DNA of 64,000 nt from DASWIG01 sp965371445 (GTDB taxonomy: Bacteria; Acidobacteriota; Thermoanaerobaculia; Multivoradales; J023). Each line of letters begins with the position of its first letter. Within the stretch, counting starts at the first letter, position 1. The notes beneath the pieces were generated by a model. That model saw nothing but the letters and a program-made list of their open reading frames with translations, was not told the DNA's origin and searched no databases. This document shows positions 46,769 through 55,042 of the stretch, piece by piece. The stretch is from the NCBI GenBank assembly GCA_965371445.1, contig CBDUYN010000014.1, positions 1 to 64,000 on the forward strand, given 5' to 3'. Position numbers and translations under genes: made by a program.

Positions 46769-47040
46769 ATGATGCTGCTCGACCTCGCCAAGCCCCCACG
46801 GTCCAAGGACGTCCTCAAGAAGGTCTTGACCTTCCTACCACTGCCGTTCCCTTTGGCGAGCAGTAGGGCGGCTCCGGCTCCAGCCCGCTCACTTCCTGCT
46901 GGGGTTCTTCAGCTTCTGCTTCGCCAACTCCGCCATTACTCCCGGACCGACCTCCTCAACTCCAAGAGCTCTCGGTCGTCGGAGAAGAAGATCTCTGGGG
47001 GAAGGAGCTCGAATCGGCTGACGGCGACCCATAGCGACGG
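46769..47040 (+). pseudogene. Decayed tandem copy of the UbiA-like gene
   Basis: It starts with ATG and LLDLAKPPRSKDVLKKVLTF, LPLPFPLAS, parallel to IDLIRLARPKDWVKNAFIF, MPLPFAVAS of the upstream gene. An in-frame break follows; LLGFFSFCFANSAI (parallel to LGLFGFCLANSAV) continues in another frame, and similarity then fades. Only about the first 80 codons remain. The region has no stable frame and the base composition is shifting to lower GC. Confidence 0.75.
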
Positions 47041-47185
47041 CCTTTCCAGCACCGTCCGTGGCTCACCGGAAGCGGACTCACGCGCGCGATGCGGCGTTCA
47101 AGTCAGGTCCCGCAATGCTCCTTTCTCATTTTACTAACTACCACACAGCATTTTTAAGCGCCCCAGACCCACTAACGTGCCACCT

Positions 47186-50100
47186 ATGAAAAGTCTGCTA
47201 GCCTGGTTTGCCCGGCACCGAGTCGCCGCCAATCTGCTGATGGGTACTATCATTGTCGGCGGGCTGACCGGGCTTCTAGCTATCCGCTTTGAGGTCTACG
47301 TGGAGTACGTTCCCGAACTGATCTCGGTCTCCGTGATCTATCCAGGCGCTTCACCAACGGAGGTAGAGGAGGCTATCTGCGCTCGGATCGAGGAGCGGGT
47401 CCAGAGCCTGAAACACGTCCGTAAAGTGCGTTCCGTAGCCTCGGAAGGCTTCGGCGAAGTGGTCGCCGAATTGCTTACCGGTACCGACTTGGCGCGAGCG
47501 CTTGAAGACGTCAAGGCCGTCGTCGACACCATCGATACCTTCCCCGATGACACCGAATCGCCAGTTGTGAAGACTGTCGACCAGCCGTGGCGAGTGCTAT
47601 CCGTGGCGATCTCTGGAGATGCTGACCACAAGAACCTAGCGCTTATTGCCGAGACAGTAAGAGAGGAGATGCTGGAGCTTAGAGGCATCACACACGTTGA
47701 ATTGGTCGGGATCAGGCCATACGAGGTCGCGATAGAGGTGTCGGAAAAGGCGCTTCGTATATACAACTTAACCCTCGACCAAGTAGCAAGAGCTATACAA
47801 CGATCCTCTCTCGATCTGCCCGGCGGCCTGGTTCGATCTCGAAGCGGTCAGATTCTCATCCGAACCGCGGGCCAAGCGTCCCGAAGCGCTGATTTCGAAC
47901 CACTTAGCATGTTTACTACCGAAGACGGAACACGCATTACACTGAGCGACGTCGCAACGGTTACAGATGGGTTTTCCGAAGACGCCGAACTAATTTACTT
48001 CGACGGCAATCCTGCGGTGCTCGTTGAGATATTCCGTGTGGGAAATCAAGACGTCAACGAGATCGCAACCACAATAAGGAAATACATCAATGAGGCACGA
48101 CTCCGAATGCCGCAAGGCGTCCAGCTTTCAATCTGGCAGGACGAAACCATAGTATTACGCAGCCTTCTTGACATTCTTATTTCTAACCTCTCGGGTGGTT
48201 TCATTCTTGTTCTCTTAGCTCTTGGCCTCTTCCTCAAGCCGAGACTTGCACTTTGGGTGGCTAGCGGAGTCCCCTTGGCGTTTCTAGGGACGATGTGGAC
48301 ATTGTCTGCACTGGGCCACTCCATCAATCTGTTCTCGCTGCAGGGCTTCATTATGGTTCTCGGCATTCTAGTCGATGACGCTATCATCGTCGGAGAAAAT
48401 ATATTGCGACACTATGAGATGAATAAAGCTGGTCTTCGGGCCGCCGTCGAGGGAGCCCAAGAGGTTCTCGCGCCAGTCCTACTCTCGGTAGTCACGACGA
48501 TTATCGCCTTTGTACCCCTCCTAATGATTCCCGGATCGATGGGTTACCTATGGAGTCTTATGGTTGCGGTAATAATAATCACCCTAACTTTTTCCCTTAT
48601 AGAGTCTCTCTTGATCCTTCCTTCCCATTTATCCGATTTACATCGTCATGGTCGACTCATTCCAGCTTTTGTTAATCGCATAAGTGACGTCAGCCACAAT
48701 ATCTTCAAGAGGCTCGTACGGCGTTATTATTCGCCAGCACTTGCTTGGGCGCTATCTTGGCGCTACACGACTCTTGCGGCGTTTATCACGATTTTACTTA
48801 TCAGCTTGAGTCTCGTTGCCGCAGGACGCATTCCATTTTCGTTCGTACCCTTGATTGATTCGGATCGCGTCGTGATTTCTCTGAAGATGCCCCAGGGTAC
48901 TCCGGCCGAAACCACCCTGGCGGCTCTGAGCAGGTTCGAGACAAGCCTTGCAGAAGCGCGCGAAGAGCTAGACTCGATTCAGTCGGGGATCGTCCGCCAC
49001 GTCAAGGTCACAGTAGGTCGGCACCCAACCCGGCCTCCCACTCTAAACCAGACTTTTAGTATGAGGGGTGGGTCTCATCTTGGCGAGATCGCCATCGAGC
49101 TCGTATCCGCCGACGACCGTCAAGTGACGGCTTCGCAAATAAGTGACAGGCTTCGGGAGCTTACAGGGCCGATTGTTGATGCCGCAGAAATCCGCTACAC
49201 AACACTGTTTCTCGGTTCGAGTCAGCCACTCGAGATCGAAGTGAGCGGCCACAGCAGCCTAGCGGAGTTACACCAAGCTTCACTTGCGCTGCAGACGGTT
49301 CTGGGCACCTATCCTGGAATCTGGAGCATCTCTGATTCAATGCAATCCGGCAAACGTGAGATCCAGCTGACAATCACTCCAGAGGCAGAGGCATTGGGTA
49401 TTCGTCTTTCAGACATTGCCAAACAGGTCCGGCAAGCATTCCACGGAGAGGAAGTCCAACGGATCCAACGAGGACGAAACGACGTAGGAGTGGTCGTTCG
49501 CTATCCGCAGGATGAGCGACGCTGGCTCTCGTCGCTCGAACGGATGCCCATTCGCACAGCCGCTGGCCACGAAGTCCCTCTTTCCATTGCTGCGAACATC
49601 AGAATTACCCAAGGCCCAACTGAGATTGCAAGAACTGATGGCAGAAGGACGGTGCGAGTAACAGCTGAAGTAGATCCAAAAACTGGTAGTCTTTCTGCTA
49701 TCCTTGATGATGCACGCGTGAATATTTTTCCGGAACTCGAAACCCAACACCCCGGCGTGAGCTTCGCCTTCTCCGGAGAACAAGAAGAGCAGCGCGAGGC
49801 GGTGGAGAAGGTGTCGCGGGGCACTCTACTTATTTTTTTTGTGATTTATGTGCTGCTGGCCGTCCAGTTCGATTCGTACTTGCAGCCGCTAATTGTCATG
49901 AGCGCCATCCCATTTGGCGTCGTAGGCGCTATCTGGGGTCATCTCCTGATAGGAGAGATGCTGTCCTTTGGGTCTTTTCTCGGCGTTGTCGCACTCTCCG
50001 GAGTCGTCGTCAACGACAGCCTGGTTCTCATCGATTTCATCAATCGAAGCCGTCGATCCGGGAGCCCAGTGCTGGAGGCGGTCCAGCAAGGCGGCCGCCA

Positions 50101-50338
50101 TCGCCTGCGGCCGATCGTCCTGACCTCGCTGACGACATTTGTAGGCCTTGTCCCCATGGTCTTTGAGACCAGCATACATGCCGGGGTAGTGATACCGGTG
50201 GCGACGTCGCTGGCCTTTGGCAGCCTCTTTGCGACCTTGGTCACACTCTTCTTGGTTCCGGTTACCTACAGCATTCTCGAGGATCTCAAGTCTTCGTGGG
50301 GATTGTCCTTTCAAAAGGGCCGGCCGCGCTCCTCTTGA
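47186..50338 (+). CDS. RND-family efflux permease
   Basis: Start ATG 47186 or GTG 47177; about 1,050 aa, the usual length. The N-terminal helix is LLAWFARHRVAANLLMGTII. Two large periplasmic loops follow TM1 and TM7. TM4 has GILVDDAIIVGENILRHYE, with the Asp pair used in proton relay in HAE-type pumps. The C-terminus has LIDFINRSRRSG and TSLTTFVGLVPMVFE. It should export hydrophobic substrates from periplasm or inner membrane. GC content and codon use (many TTA, ATA, AGA) differ from the operon upstream, and no strong ribosome site is seen. Its adaptor is probably the AMIN-fused protein, now separated by the UbiA gene and its decayed copy. Confidence 0.9.
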   Translation: MKSLLAWFARHRVAANLLMGTIIVGGLTGLLAIRFEVYVEYVPELISVSVIYPGASPTEVEEAICARIEERVQSLKHVRKVRSVASEGFGEVVAELLTGTDLARALEDVKAVVDTIDTFPDDTESPVVKTVDQPWRVLSVAISGDADHKNLALIAETVREEMLELRGITHVELVGIRPYEVAIEVSEKALRIYNLTLDQVARAIQRSSLDLPGGLVRSRSGQILIRTAGQASRSADFEPLSMFTTEDGTRITLSDVATVTDGFSEDAELIYFDGNPAVLVEIFRVGNQDVNEIATTIRKYINEARLRMPQGVQLSIWQDETIVLRSLLDILISNLSGGFILVLLALGLFLKPRLALWVASGVPLAFLGTMWTLSALGHSINLFSLQGFIMVLGILVDDAIIVGENILRHYEMNKAGLRAAVEGAQEVLAPVLLSVVTTIIAFVPLLMIPGSMGYLWSLMVAVIIITLTFSLIESLLILPSHLSDLHRHGRLIPAFVNRISDVSHNIFKRLVRRYYSPALAWALSWRYTTLAAFITILLISLSLVAAGRIPFSFVPLIDSDRVVISLKMPQGTPAETTLAALSRFETSLAEAREELDSIQSGIVRHVKVTVGRHPTRPPTLNQTFSMRGGSHLGEIAIELVSADDRQVTASQISDRLRELTGPIVDAAEIRYTTLFLGSSQPLEIEVSGHSSLAELHQASLALQTVLGTYPGIWSISDSMQSGKREIQLTITPEAEALGIRLSDIAKQVRQAFHGEEVQRIQRGRNDVGVVVRYPQDERRWLSSLERMPIRTAAGHEVPLSIAANIRITQGPTEIARTDGRRTVRVTAEVDPKTGSLSAILDDARVNIFPELETQHPGVSFAFSGEQEEQREAVEKVSRGTLLIFFVIYVLLAVQFDSYLQPLIVMSAIPFGVVGAIWGHLLIGEMLSFGSFLGVVALSGVVVNDSLVLIDFINRSRRSGSPVLEAVQQGGRHRLRPIVLTSLTTFVGLVPMVFETSIHAGVVIPVATSLAFGSLFATLVTLFLVPVTYSILEDLKSSWGLSFQKGRPRSS

Positions 50339-50391
50339 GCGCTAGCCCAATCCCCTGATATAGGTAGGAGAAGACTCAACAAGGAGACGTG

Positions 50392-51492
50392 ATGGAGCCG
50401 AGCAGATTGAGGACATTCGGAAATCTAGTCTGGAAGACGATTGCGCTCGCAGCGGTATGGCTCATCGCCACCGAGAGCCTTGGCCAGCTTCCAGAAGCCC
50501 GATCAACTGGAGAGTGGCGGCAGGACGGCTTCGGATTCGAGAGAGTCGAGGACGCGGCGAGCGCCATTTTTGAGCTGCCGCAGCCCCTGGCCTCATTTCG
50601 CAGCCAGAGCGGCGATCTTGGGGAGAGCCTCGATGTCGTCGTCTCCTTGACCCATGATGTGCCTTTCCACGATGGCCACACCGTTCGGGTGAACGAGCAC
50701 TTCACGCTGCGCTCCTGGCTTCGCTCGCCGAAGAGAGCCGTGCTCTTTCTGGGTAGCGCTCTCGCGAAGGGGGACTTCTGGAGCATCCCGGTGGAAGGTT
50801 ACAACGGCACAGAAATGGCCGCCAAGCGAGGCTTCTTCGCCTATACGGTCGACTACATTGGGATCGGCGAGAGCTACAAGCCGGCCGAAGGGCTTGAATC
50901 AACCTTCCGGGCCAACAACGAGGCTCTGAGGGCCGTGGTTCGCTACATTCGCTTCCGTAGGGCGGTCCCTAGGGTCGACCTAGTAGGCGAGGGCTGGGGA
51001 GGAGCTCACGCTCTCCACTTGGCGGCCGACTCGGCTCGGATTCGCTCTTGCGTGATGGCAAGCATGACATACAGGATCCCTCTGATCGAGCAGGTCCTCC
51101 AGCCGGACTATCAGGCTTTCCTTGACAGCCTCCCCAATCACTACCTGCCGACGGATGAGGAGATATACCGTCAACTGACCGCAGAAGCTCCTGAAGAAGT
51201 CGGAAAGTACAGTCGCGCCACGCAGCCCGGTCTCTATTTGATGACCTACTTCCGCGATATGGGAGGAGGTTTACCTTACTTCGACCCAAGCGTCGCCCGG
51301 GTTCCCGGCGTCGTCATCTACGGCTCAAAAGACCTCGTCGAAGACGGGCGAGCTCTGGCCAGCGACTATGGCGATGAAGCGAACGTCGGCCGCCTGATCG
51401 TCCTCCAGGGCGGGCGACATGCGCCTCGGCTGGAAGCGCCTCCCGTGGCTGAAGCGTACTGGAGCCACCTTTTTGACTTCATCGATCCATAG
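50392..51492 (+). CDS. Exported alpha/beta-hydrolase-fold protein lacking the nucleophile Ser, paralogue of 8559-9533
   Basis: ATG 50392 (366 aa) lies five nt after AAGGAG; GTG 50389 is also in frame. A hydrophobic signal segment (IALAAVWLIATES) is followed by a 60-residue extra N-terminal part. The hydrolase fold then matches the paralogue at 8559-9533: FLGSALAKGDFWSIPVEGYN, RGFFAYTVDYIG, and the C-terminal LFDFIDP. The elbow is G199-E-G201-W-G203, so Gly again replaces Ser. GGRHAPRLE keeps the His. It follows the RND permease (53 bp), so it may belong to the same transcript. Function unknown. Confidence 0.82.
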   Translation: MEPSRLRTFGNLVWKTIALAAVWLIATESLGQLPEARSTGEWRQDGFGFERVEDAASAIFELPQPLASFRSQSGDLGESLDVVVSLTHDVPFHDGHTVRVNEHFTLRSWLRSPKRAVLFLGSALAKGDFWSIPVEGYNGTEMAAKRGFFAYTVDYIGIGESYKPAEGLESTFRANNEALRAVVRYIRFRRAVPRVDLVGEGWGGAHALHLAADSARIRSCVMASMTYRIPLIEQVLQPDYQAFLDSLPNHYLPTDEEIYRQLTAEAPEEVGKYSRATQPGLYLMTYFRDMGGGLPYFDPSVARVPGVVIYGSKDLVEDGRALASDYGDEANVGRLIVLQGGRHAPRLEAPPVAEAYWSHLFDFIDP

Positions 51493-52146
51493 GGACTAGC
51501 CTAATCGCCCTCGGTCAGGTATGATTGGGTCCATGGTGGAGGCTGAGATCTCGACGGGCCTTTTTCAGAGGGCCATATCTAAGCCATCTAAGCCGCTCAA
51601 GGCGGTTGCAGGAGGTGGGTGCGGCTACTTGGGCCAGTCCGATGGCGGTTTGAAGGCTCGCCAGTGGGCAGAGGGGTCTCGTTGGCGGCTGCCGTGGAAG
51701 GCGTCGCTAGTCGCTTGCTTGGCCCTCGGCCCCCGAGCGAAGTTGGTGCTCTCGTGGCTCATCCGGGAGCCCTCGTTTTGCGGCTTCGGAAGGTCGACAT
51801 GTCGTCGCAGCATTCACCTTGCGCAGCCTGCAGCCCGCGAGGCCCGATTCGCTGGCAGTTCATCCGTGACTTGGCCACTTCGCCGAAGCGTGAACTGGCC
51901 ACCTTGCGGGGGCCATAGCCTGCCGATCGAGAATCGCGGTATTGACGGAGCGCTCGTTGAGCGACTGCGGGCTGAAGCAGGGCCGGAGCCGAGAAGCGCC
52001 AAGCCCACGGTAGGTGACGATGTTGGCGGTGCGTCATGGACAGAGGCGCCTGTCGGAGGATCGGGGACCAGACTTCGGCCAGATCACCGTGCGGATTTCG
52101 AGTCACACACAACCGTTCGCGCCATCTTTCAAGGAGAAAAGTGAAA
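51493..52146. other. Intergenic region, no supported gene
   Basis: Overlapping frames are open on both strands but none has a start with a ribosome site or a recognisable motif. An imperfect inverted repeat (GGCAGTTCAT ... GTGAACTGGCC, about 51852-51902) and changing composition suggest old mobile-element debris. The promoter of the porin gene must lie at the right end. Confidence 0.45.
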
Positions 52147-53529
52147 ATGTCGAAACGAACCACGAGGCTTTCTAGTTTGCCGGTCATGTTGGCCGTGATT
52201 GCACTCTCTCTCTTTTCAGGGTCTGCACTGGCTGATTCTGACGTGCATTCCGACATCGTTTCCGCCTTCGATGCGGACGAAGGCGTTGATGCGGGGACCA
52301 CCTCTGCCGACGAGAGCAATTCGCAGTCTTCTGAATCGGCCTCGATTCCAAGGGCTCTATCCAAGCTTAGCGTCTTCGGCTTCTTGACTCAAGCTTGGGC
52401 CGAGGCTAACTATCTCGATATGCCCACTATTCCTCTGCCCGATGGATCTCAGATCCCAATAGCGGCATCGCCAACAGTCGATGAGCAGACTCTCGGTATT
52501 CCGGAAGACGGCACCACCGACTATCGCTTCTTGGCGCTCCAGTTTCGATATGCGATTAGCTCGAAAGATACCATGGTAATTCAGTTTAGCAGCCGGGAGC
52601 TCGGCATCAGCCCGACCGAACTGATTGAAGAAGATGTCAAGCTTGATTGGGCCTTTTACGAGCACCGCTTCGGCGATAACACGGGCATCAAGATCGGTAA
52701 AGTCCAGATTCCTTACGGTATTTTCAATGAAATTCGCGACGTTGGTACGATTTTGCCCTTCTATCGGCCGCCATTCGGCTACTATTCAGAAGGCACATTC
52801 ACCAGCGAGACGCTCGACGGAATTGTCCTTAATCAATCGTTCTTTTCAAGCTCTGATTGGAACCTTACTGCAGACATCTTCTTCGGCGAATATGATTCCG
52901 TCGAAGTTGCCGTTCCTCTGCCTGGCGTTCCCGTTGAAGGCCCGCCAGTTAATGTCGCTCGCAATAGCGATACAATAGGTTACCAAATCTGGCTGATGAG
53001 TCCTTACTCCGACTTTCGAATCGGAACCGGCCTTCTTCGGAGACGACTGGTGGGTGACACCAGCCTCTTTATCGCGCCAGGAACGAAATCTCATTTCTTG
53101 CCTACTTGGACATTCTCCGTCGACGCGCCGTTCTCCCGTGTAGTCGTTCGCGGCGAGCTTCAGACGACGACCTCACCGCTTGATTCGCCGATTGGCGTTA
53201 TTGCCGTCACCTTCAAGAATTACTACGCCCAGCTTGGAGTTCGGCTCACAGATAAATTTTGGGCTTGGGCGCAGCATGACGTGAAGAACACATATAATAG
53301 CGCGGATGCGTTGTCAGCGCGGTTGGTCAACACATATACTGATTCGGCGATCTCGTTGAATTTCGCGTTCTCACCAAACATTGTTCTGAAGGCCGAGTAC
53401 CATGAGACCGAGGCCGATATTCCCTTTCTCTTACCCACGGGCCCTCCGGGCCCCGGATTTCTGCAGGTCATTCCCTTCGACGTCGATGGAGGAAGCTACT
53501 CGATCGTGGCACTTTCAGTTGCCTTCTAG
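52147..53529 (+). CDS. Porin-like outer-membrane barrel protein
   Basis: ATG 52147 or GTG 52141, both after AAGGAG; about 460 aa. The signal peptide is LPVMLAVIALSLFSGSALAD. A low-complexity acidic/Ser segment (about 25-65) follows. The barrel is a phosphate/alginate-porin-like type: LSVFGFLTQAWAEANY, IKIGKVQIPYGIFNEIRDVG, FYRPPFGYYSEGTFTSETLD, KNYYAQLGVRLTDKFWAW, and a terminal Phe (SIVALSVAF). This supports insertion by the BAM complex. Lower GC than the genes left of 47 kb, like the RND permease. It could be the outer-membrane exit or an uptake channel of the neighbouring module. Confidence 0.78.
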   Translation: MSKRTTRLSSLPVMLAVIALSLFSGSALADSDVHSDIVSAFDADEGVDAGTTSADESNSQSSESASIPRALSKLSVFGFLTQAWAEANYLDMPTIPLPDGSQIPIAASPTVDEQTLGIPEDGTTDYRFLALQFRYAISSKDTMVIQFSSRELGISPTELIEEDVKLDWAFYEHRFGDNTGIKIGKVQIPYGIFNEIRDVGTILPFYRPPFGYYSEGTFTSETLDGIVLNQSFFSSSDWNLTADIFFGEYDSVEVAVPLPGVPVEGPPVNVARNSDTIGYQIWLMSPYSDFRIGTGLLRRRLVGDTSLFIAPGTKSHFLPTWTFSVDAPFSRVVVRGELQTTTSPLDSPIGVIAVTFKNYYAQLGVRLTDKFWAWAQHDVKNTYNSADALSARLVNTYTDSAISLNFAFSPNIVLKAEYHETEADIPFLLPTGPPGPGFLQVIPFDVDGGSYSIVALSVAF

Positions 53530-53588
53530 AGGCTCGGCTTAGCCGTGCGGCGGGTTTGCCAGCGTTTCAGATCGGCGCTGCGTCGCGC

Positions 53589-54165
53589 TCATACCCGGGT
53601 TTCCTCGGCGGCTTGGAGGACATGTTCCAGCTCGGTTTGCGCCACCTGCGGCCGTGGCGAGGTCGTAGTGGGCCAAGGTGTCGGTGTGGCGCATGACCCC
53701 CAGGGCGGCCTGCCAGTGGGCTTCGATCGCCGGCTCGGTGAAGAAAGCGGCCGCTTGAGGCCAGCGGGTTCGAGATGGAGGCGGGTGGCGTCGCGATCGA
53801 GGCCGCGCAAGCAGTAGCGGACGGTGCTGCGCTGAGCGAGTGGCGAGACGCACGTGCCGTCCCCGTCGAAGTTGGTCAGTATGGGCAGCAGAGCCAGTAC
53901 GTCGGGGCGCATGCCCTGGGCCTGGTCGATAACGAGCAGCACCGTGATGTGGCGCTCGTCGGCGAGCCGGCCGACCTCCTGCTGGATAACGCGCAGCGTC
54001 AGGGCTCGCCACCACCTGGGCTCGAGCCCGAGCCCGAGGGCGATCTTACGGCAGGAGTCGGCCGGGTTGGCGGTGTCGTGAACGTGGCCGCGGAACGGTC
54101 TTGTCCCGAAGACCGATCCTTGACCGTCCGCGAGGCCCCTGGCGGAGACTAAGAGTTTCCGGTGG
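53589..54165 (-). pseudogene. ExeA/TniB-like AAA ATPase of a transposon, frameshifted
   Basis: The minus strand gives FRGHVHDTANPADSCRKIA, LGLEPRWWRALTLRVIQQEV, then HITVLLVIDQAQGMRPDVLA (Walker B, DQ in place of DE), LLPILTNF, and STVRYCLRGLDRDATRLHL. Two frame changes are needed to follow it to LFTEPAIEAHWQAALG and LEHVLQAAEE. The Walker A part is missing. This is the usual ATPase partner of DDE transposases in ExeA-associated elements. Dead. Confidence 0.75.
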
Positions 54166-54271
54166 TACCATTACAACAGACCCTTCGCCGACGCCGACAA
54201 GCCGCGGTTGGTCCTGCGGCGTTGGCTTGCCAACGCCTGGCCACGCTGATGCCTATCGCTGCGGCGGGCGA

Positions 54272-54430
54272 CGCGGTAATCGCCGGAAGATGTCTCCGCG
54301 GAAATCACCGATGGTGGGCTGCACGGAAACTGCCAATGGCGGGGTACACGGAAATCACCAATGGCTATCCCTGCGGAATTCACCAAGTAGAGACGATCTC
54401 TGGAAGCCGCTAACACCGGAATACACACAC
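54272..54430 (-). mobile_element. IS21-like transposon end with five 25-bp transposase-site repeats
   Basis: Units starting at 54272, 54297, 54322, 54347 and 54372 share the form CRCGGWAAYCRCCRATGG at an exact 25-bp spacing. The last unit is followed by CCGGAATACACAC (54417-54430). The element end read from the other strand is therefore TGTGTATTCCGG. The same TGTGTATTCC end begins the remnant at 54783. Repeated terminal sites at fixed spacing are usual for IS21- and Tn5053-type ends. It abuts and interrupts the DDE fragment. Confidence 0.7.
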
Positions 54431-54433
54431 CGG

Positions 54434-54576
54434 GGGGTGCCGCGACGTAGAAGCGCTAGCTTGAGGGCGTCATGGAAGCAGGCGGAGCTCTCCCTCGGGT
54501 AGAAGGCGGCAAACGGCACCAACCTGGAGGCGTCGTCGAGGAATCCGTGCAGGTAGAATCCCGTACGCGCAGACAT
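54434..54576 (-). pseudogene. DDE (rve-type) transposase fragment
   Basis: RTGFYLHGFLDDASRLVPFA, AFYPRESSACFHDALKLALL and RRGTPRCVYS match the catalytic core of DDE transposases around their first Asp residues. The following VDNG segment is gone because the 25-bp repeat element begins there. Confidence 0.8.
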
Positions 54577-54757
54577 CCTTTGGCAGCAGAGCGTGGGTCA
54601 CACAACGGCGCGGGCAGCGGATACGCCGGAGGGTGGCGCGCTCACCGGCCAGGTAGCGTTGGTACCAGCCATGGCCACGCAACAGGCAGCCCAGGCAATC
54701 TGGATTGGGGCATGGCACCTCGGGGAGGGCTCCCCGTCGGGTGTGGGTAGAGATCAC
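54563..54757 (-). pseudogene. DUF6431-type zinc-finger fragment of a transposon
   Basis: PCPNPDCLGCLLRGHGWYQR, YLAGERATLRRIRCPRRCVT and HALLPKDVCAY match the Cys-rich small protein found with ExeA-type transposons. The frame then collapses into the DDE fragment, showing an internal deletion between them. Confidence 0.65.
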
Positions 54758-54782
54758 TCAACACGAGCCGTGGAGCCTCAAC

Positions 54783-54979
54783 TGTGTATTCCGAGGCAAG
54801 CCGACCACCGTTCCGACGCTTCCGACCACCCTGGAAGAGGCCACGCACCCCCCTTGGGGGGAGAGAGGGAGAGCCGCTCCCAGAGCGGCTTTGCGGCCTT
54901 TCACGATGGAGCCGATGGAGCGAAGACGGAGGTGGTCGACTTGCGTCGGAATGGGTGGTCGGCTTCGTCGGAATACGCA
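54783..54979. mobile_element. 197-bp IS21-like remnant with long inverted ends
   Basis: The left end (54783-54830) begins TGTGTATTCCGAGGCAAGCC. The right end (54931-54979) is its imperfect inverted copy, ending GGAATACGCA. Each end has two sub-repeats with CCGACCACC. Between them are only about 100 bp, including hairpins CCCCCC-TT-GGGGGG and GCCGCTC-CCA-GAGCGGC. There is no transposase gene, so it is a deleted, MITE-like relic. Confidence 0.75.
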
Positions 54980-55042
54980 CCAACGGATTCAGCTTGATCT
55001 GAAGCGTCAACTACCAGCCTCCTGCGATTCCTTCTCCTGGCT

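Noticed and set aside
51521..52144. Plus-strand open frame of 207 codons before the porin
   Set aside because: No start signal, W/R/G-rich random-looking sequence, and it overlaps other equally open frames.
54272..54396. Possible CRISPR array
   Set aside because: Repeats are diverged, the spacing leaves only about 7 bp between conserved parts, there are no spacers of usual size and no cas genes.
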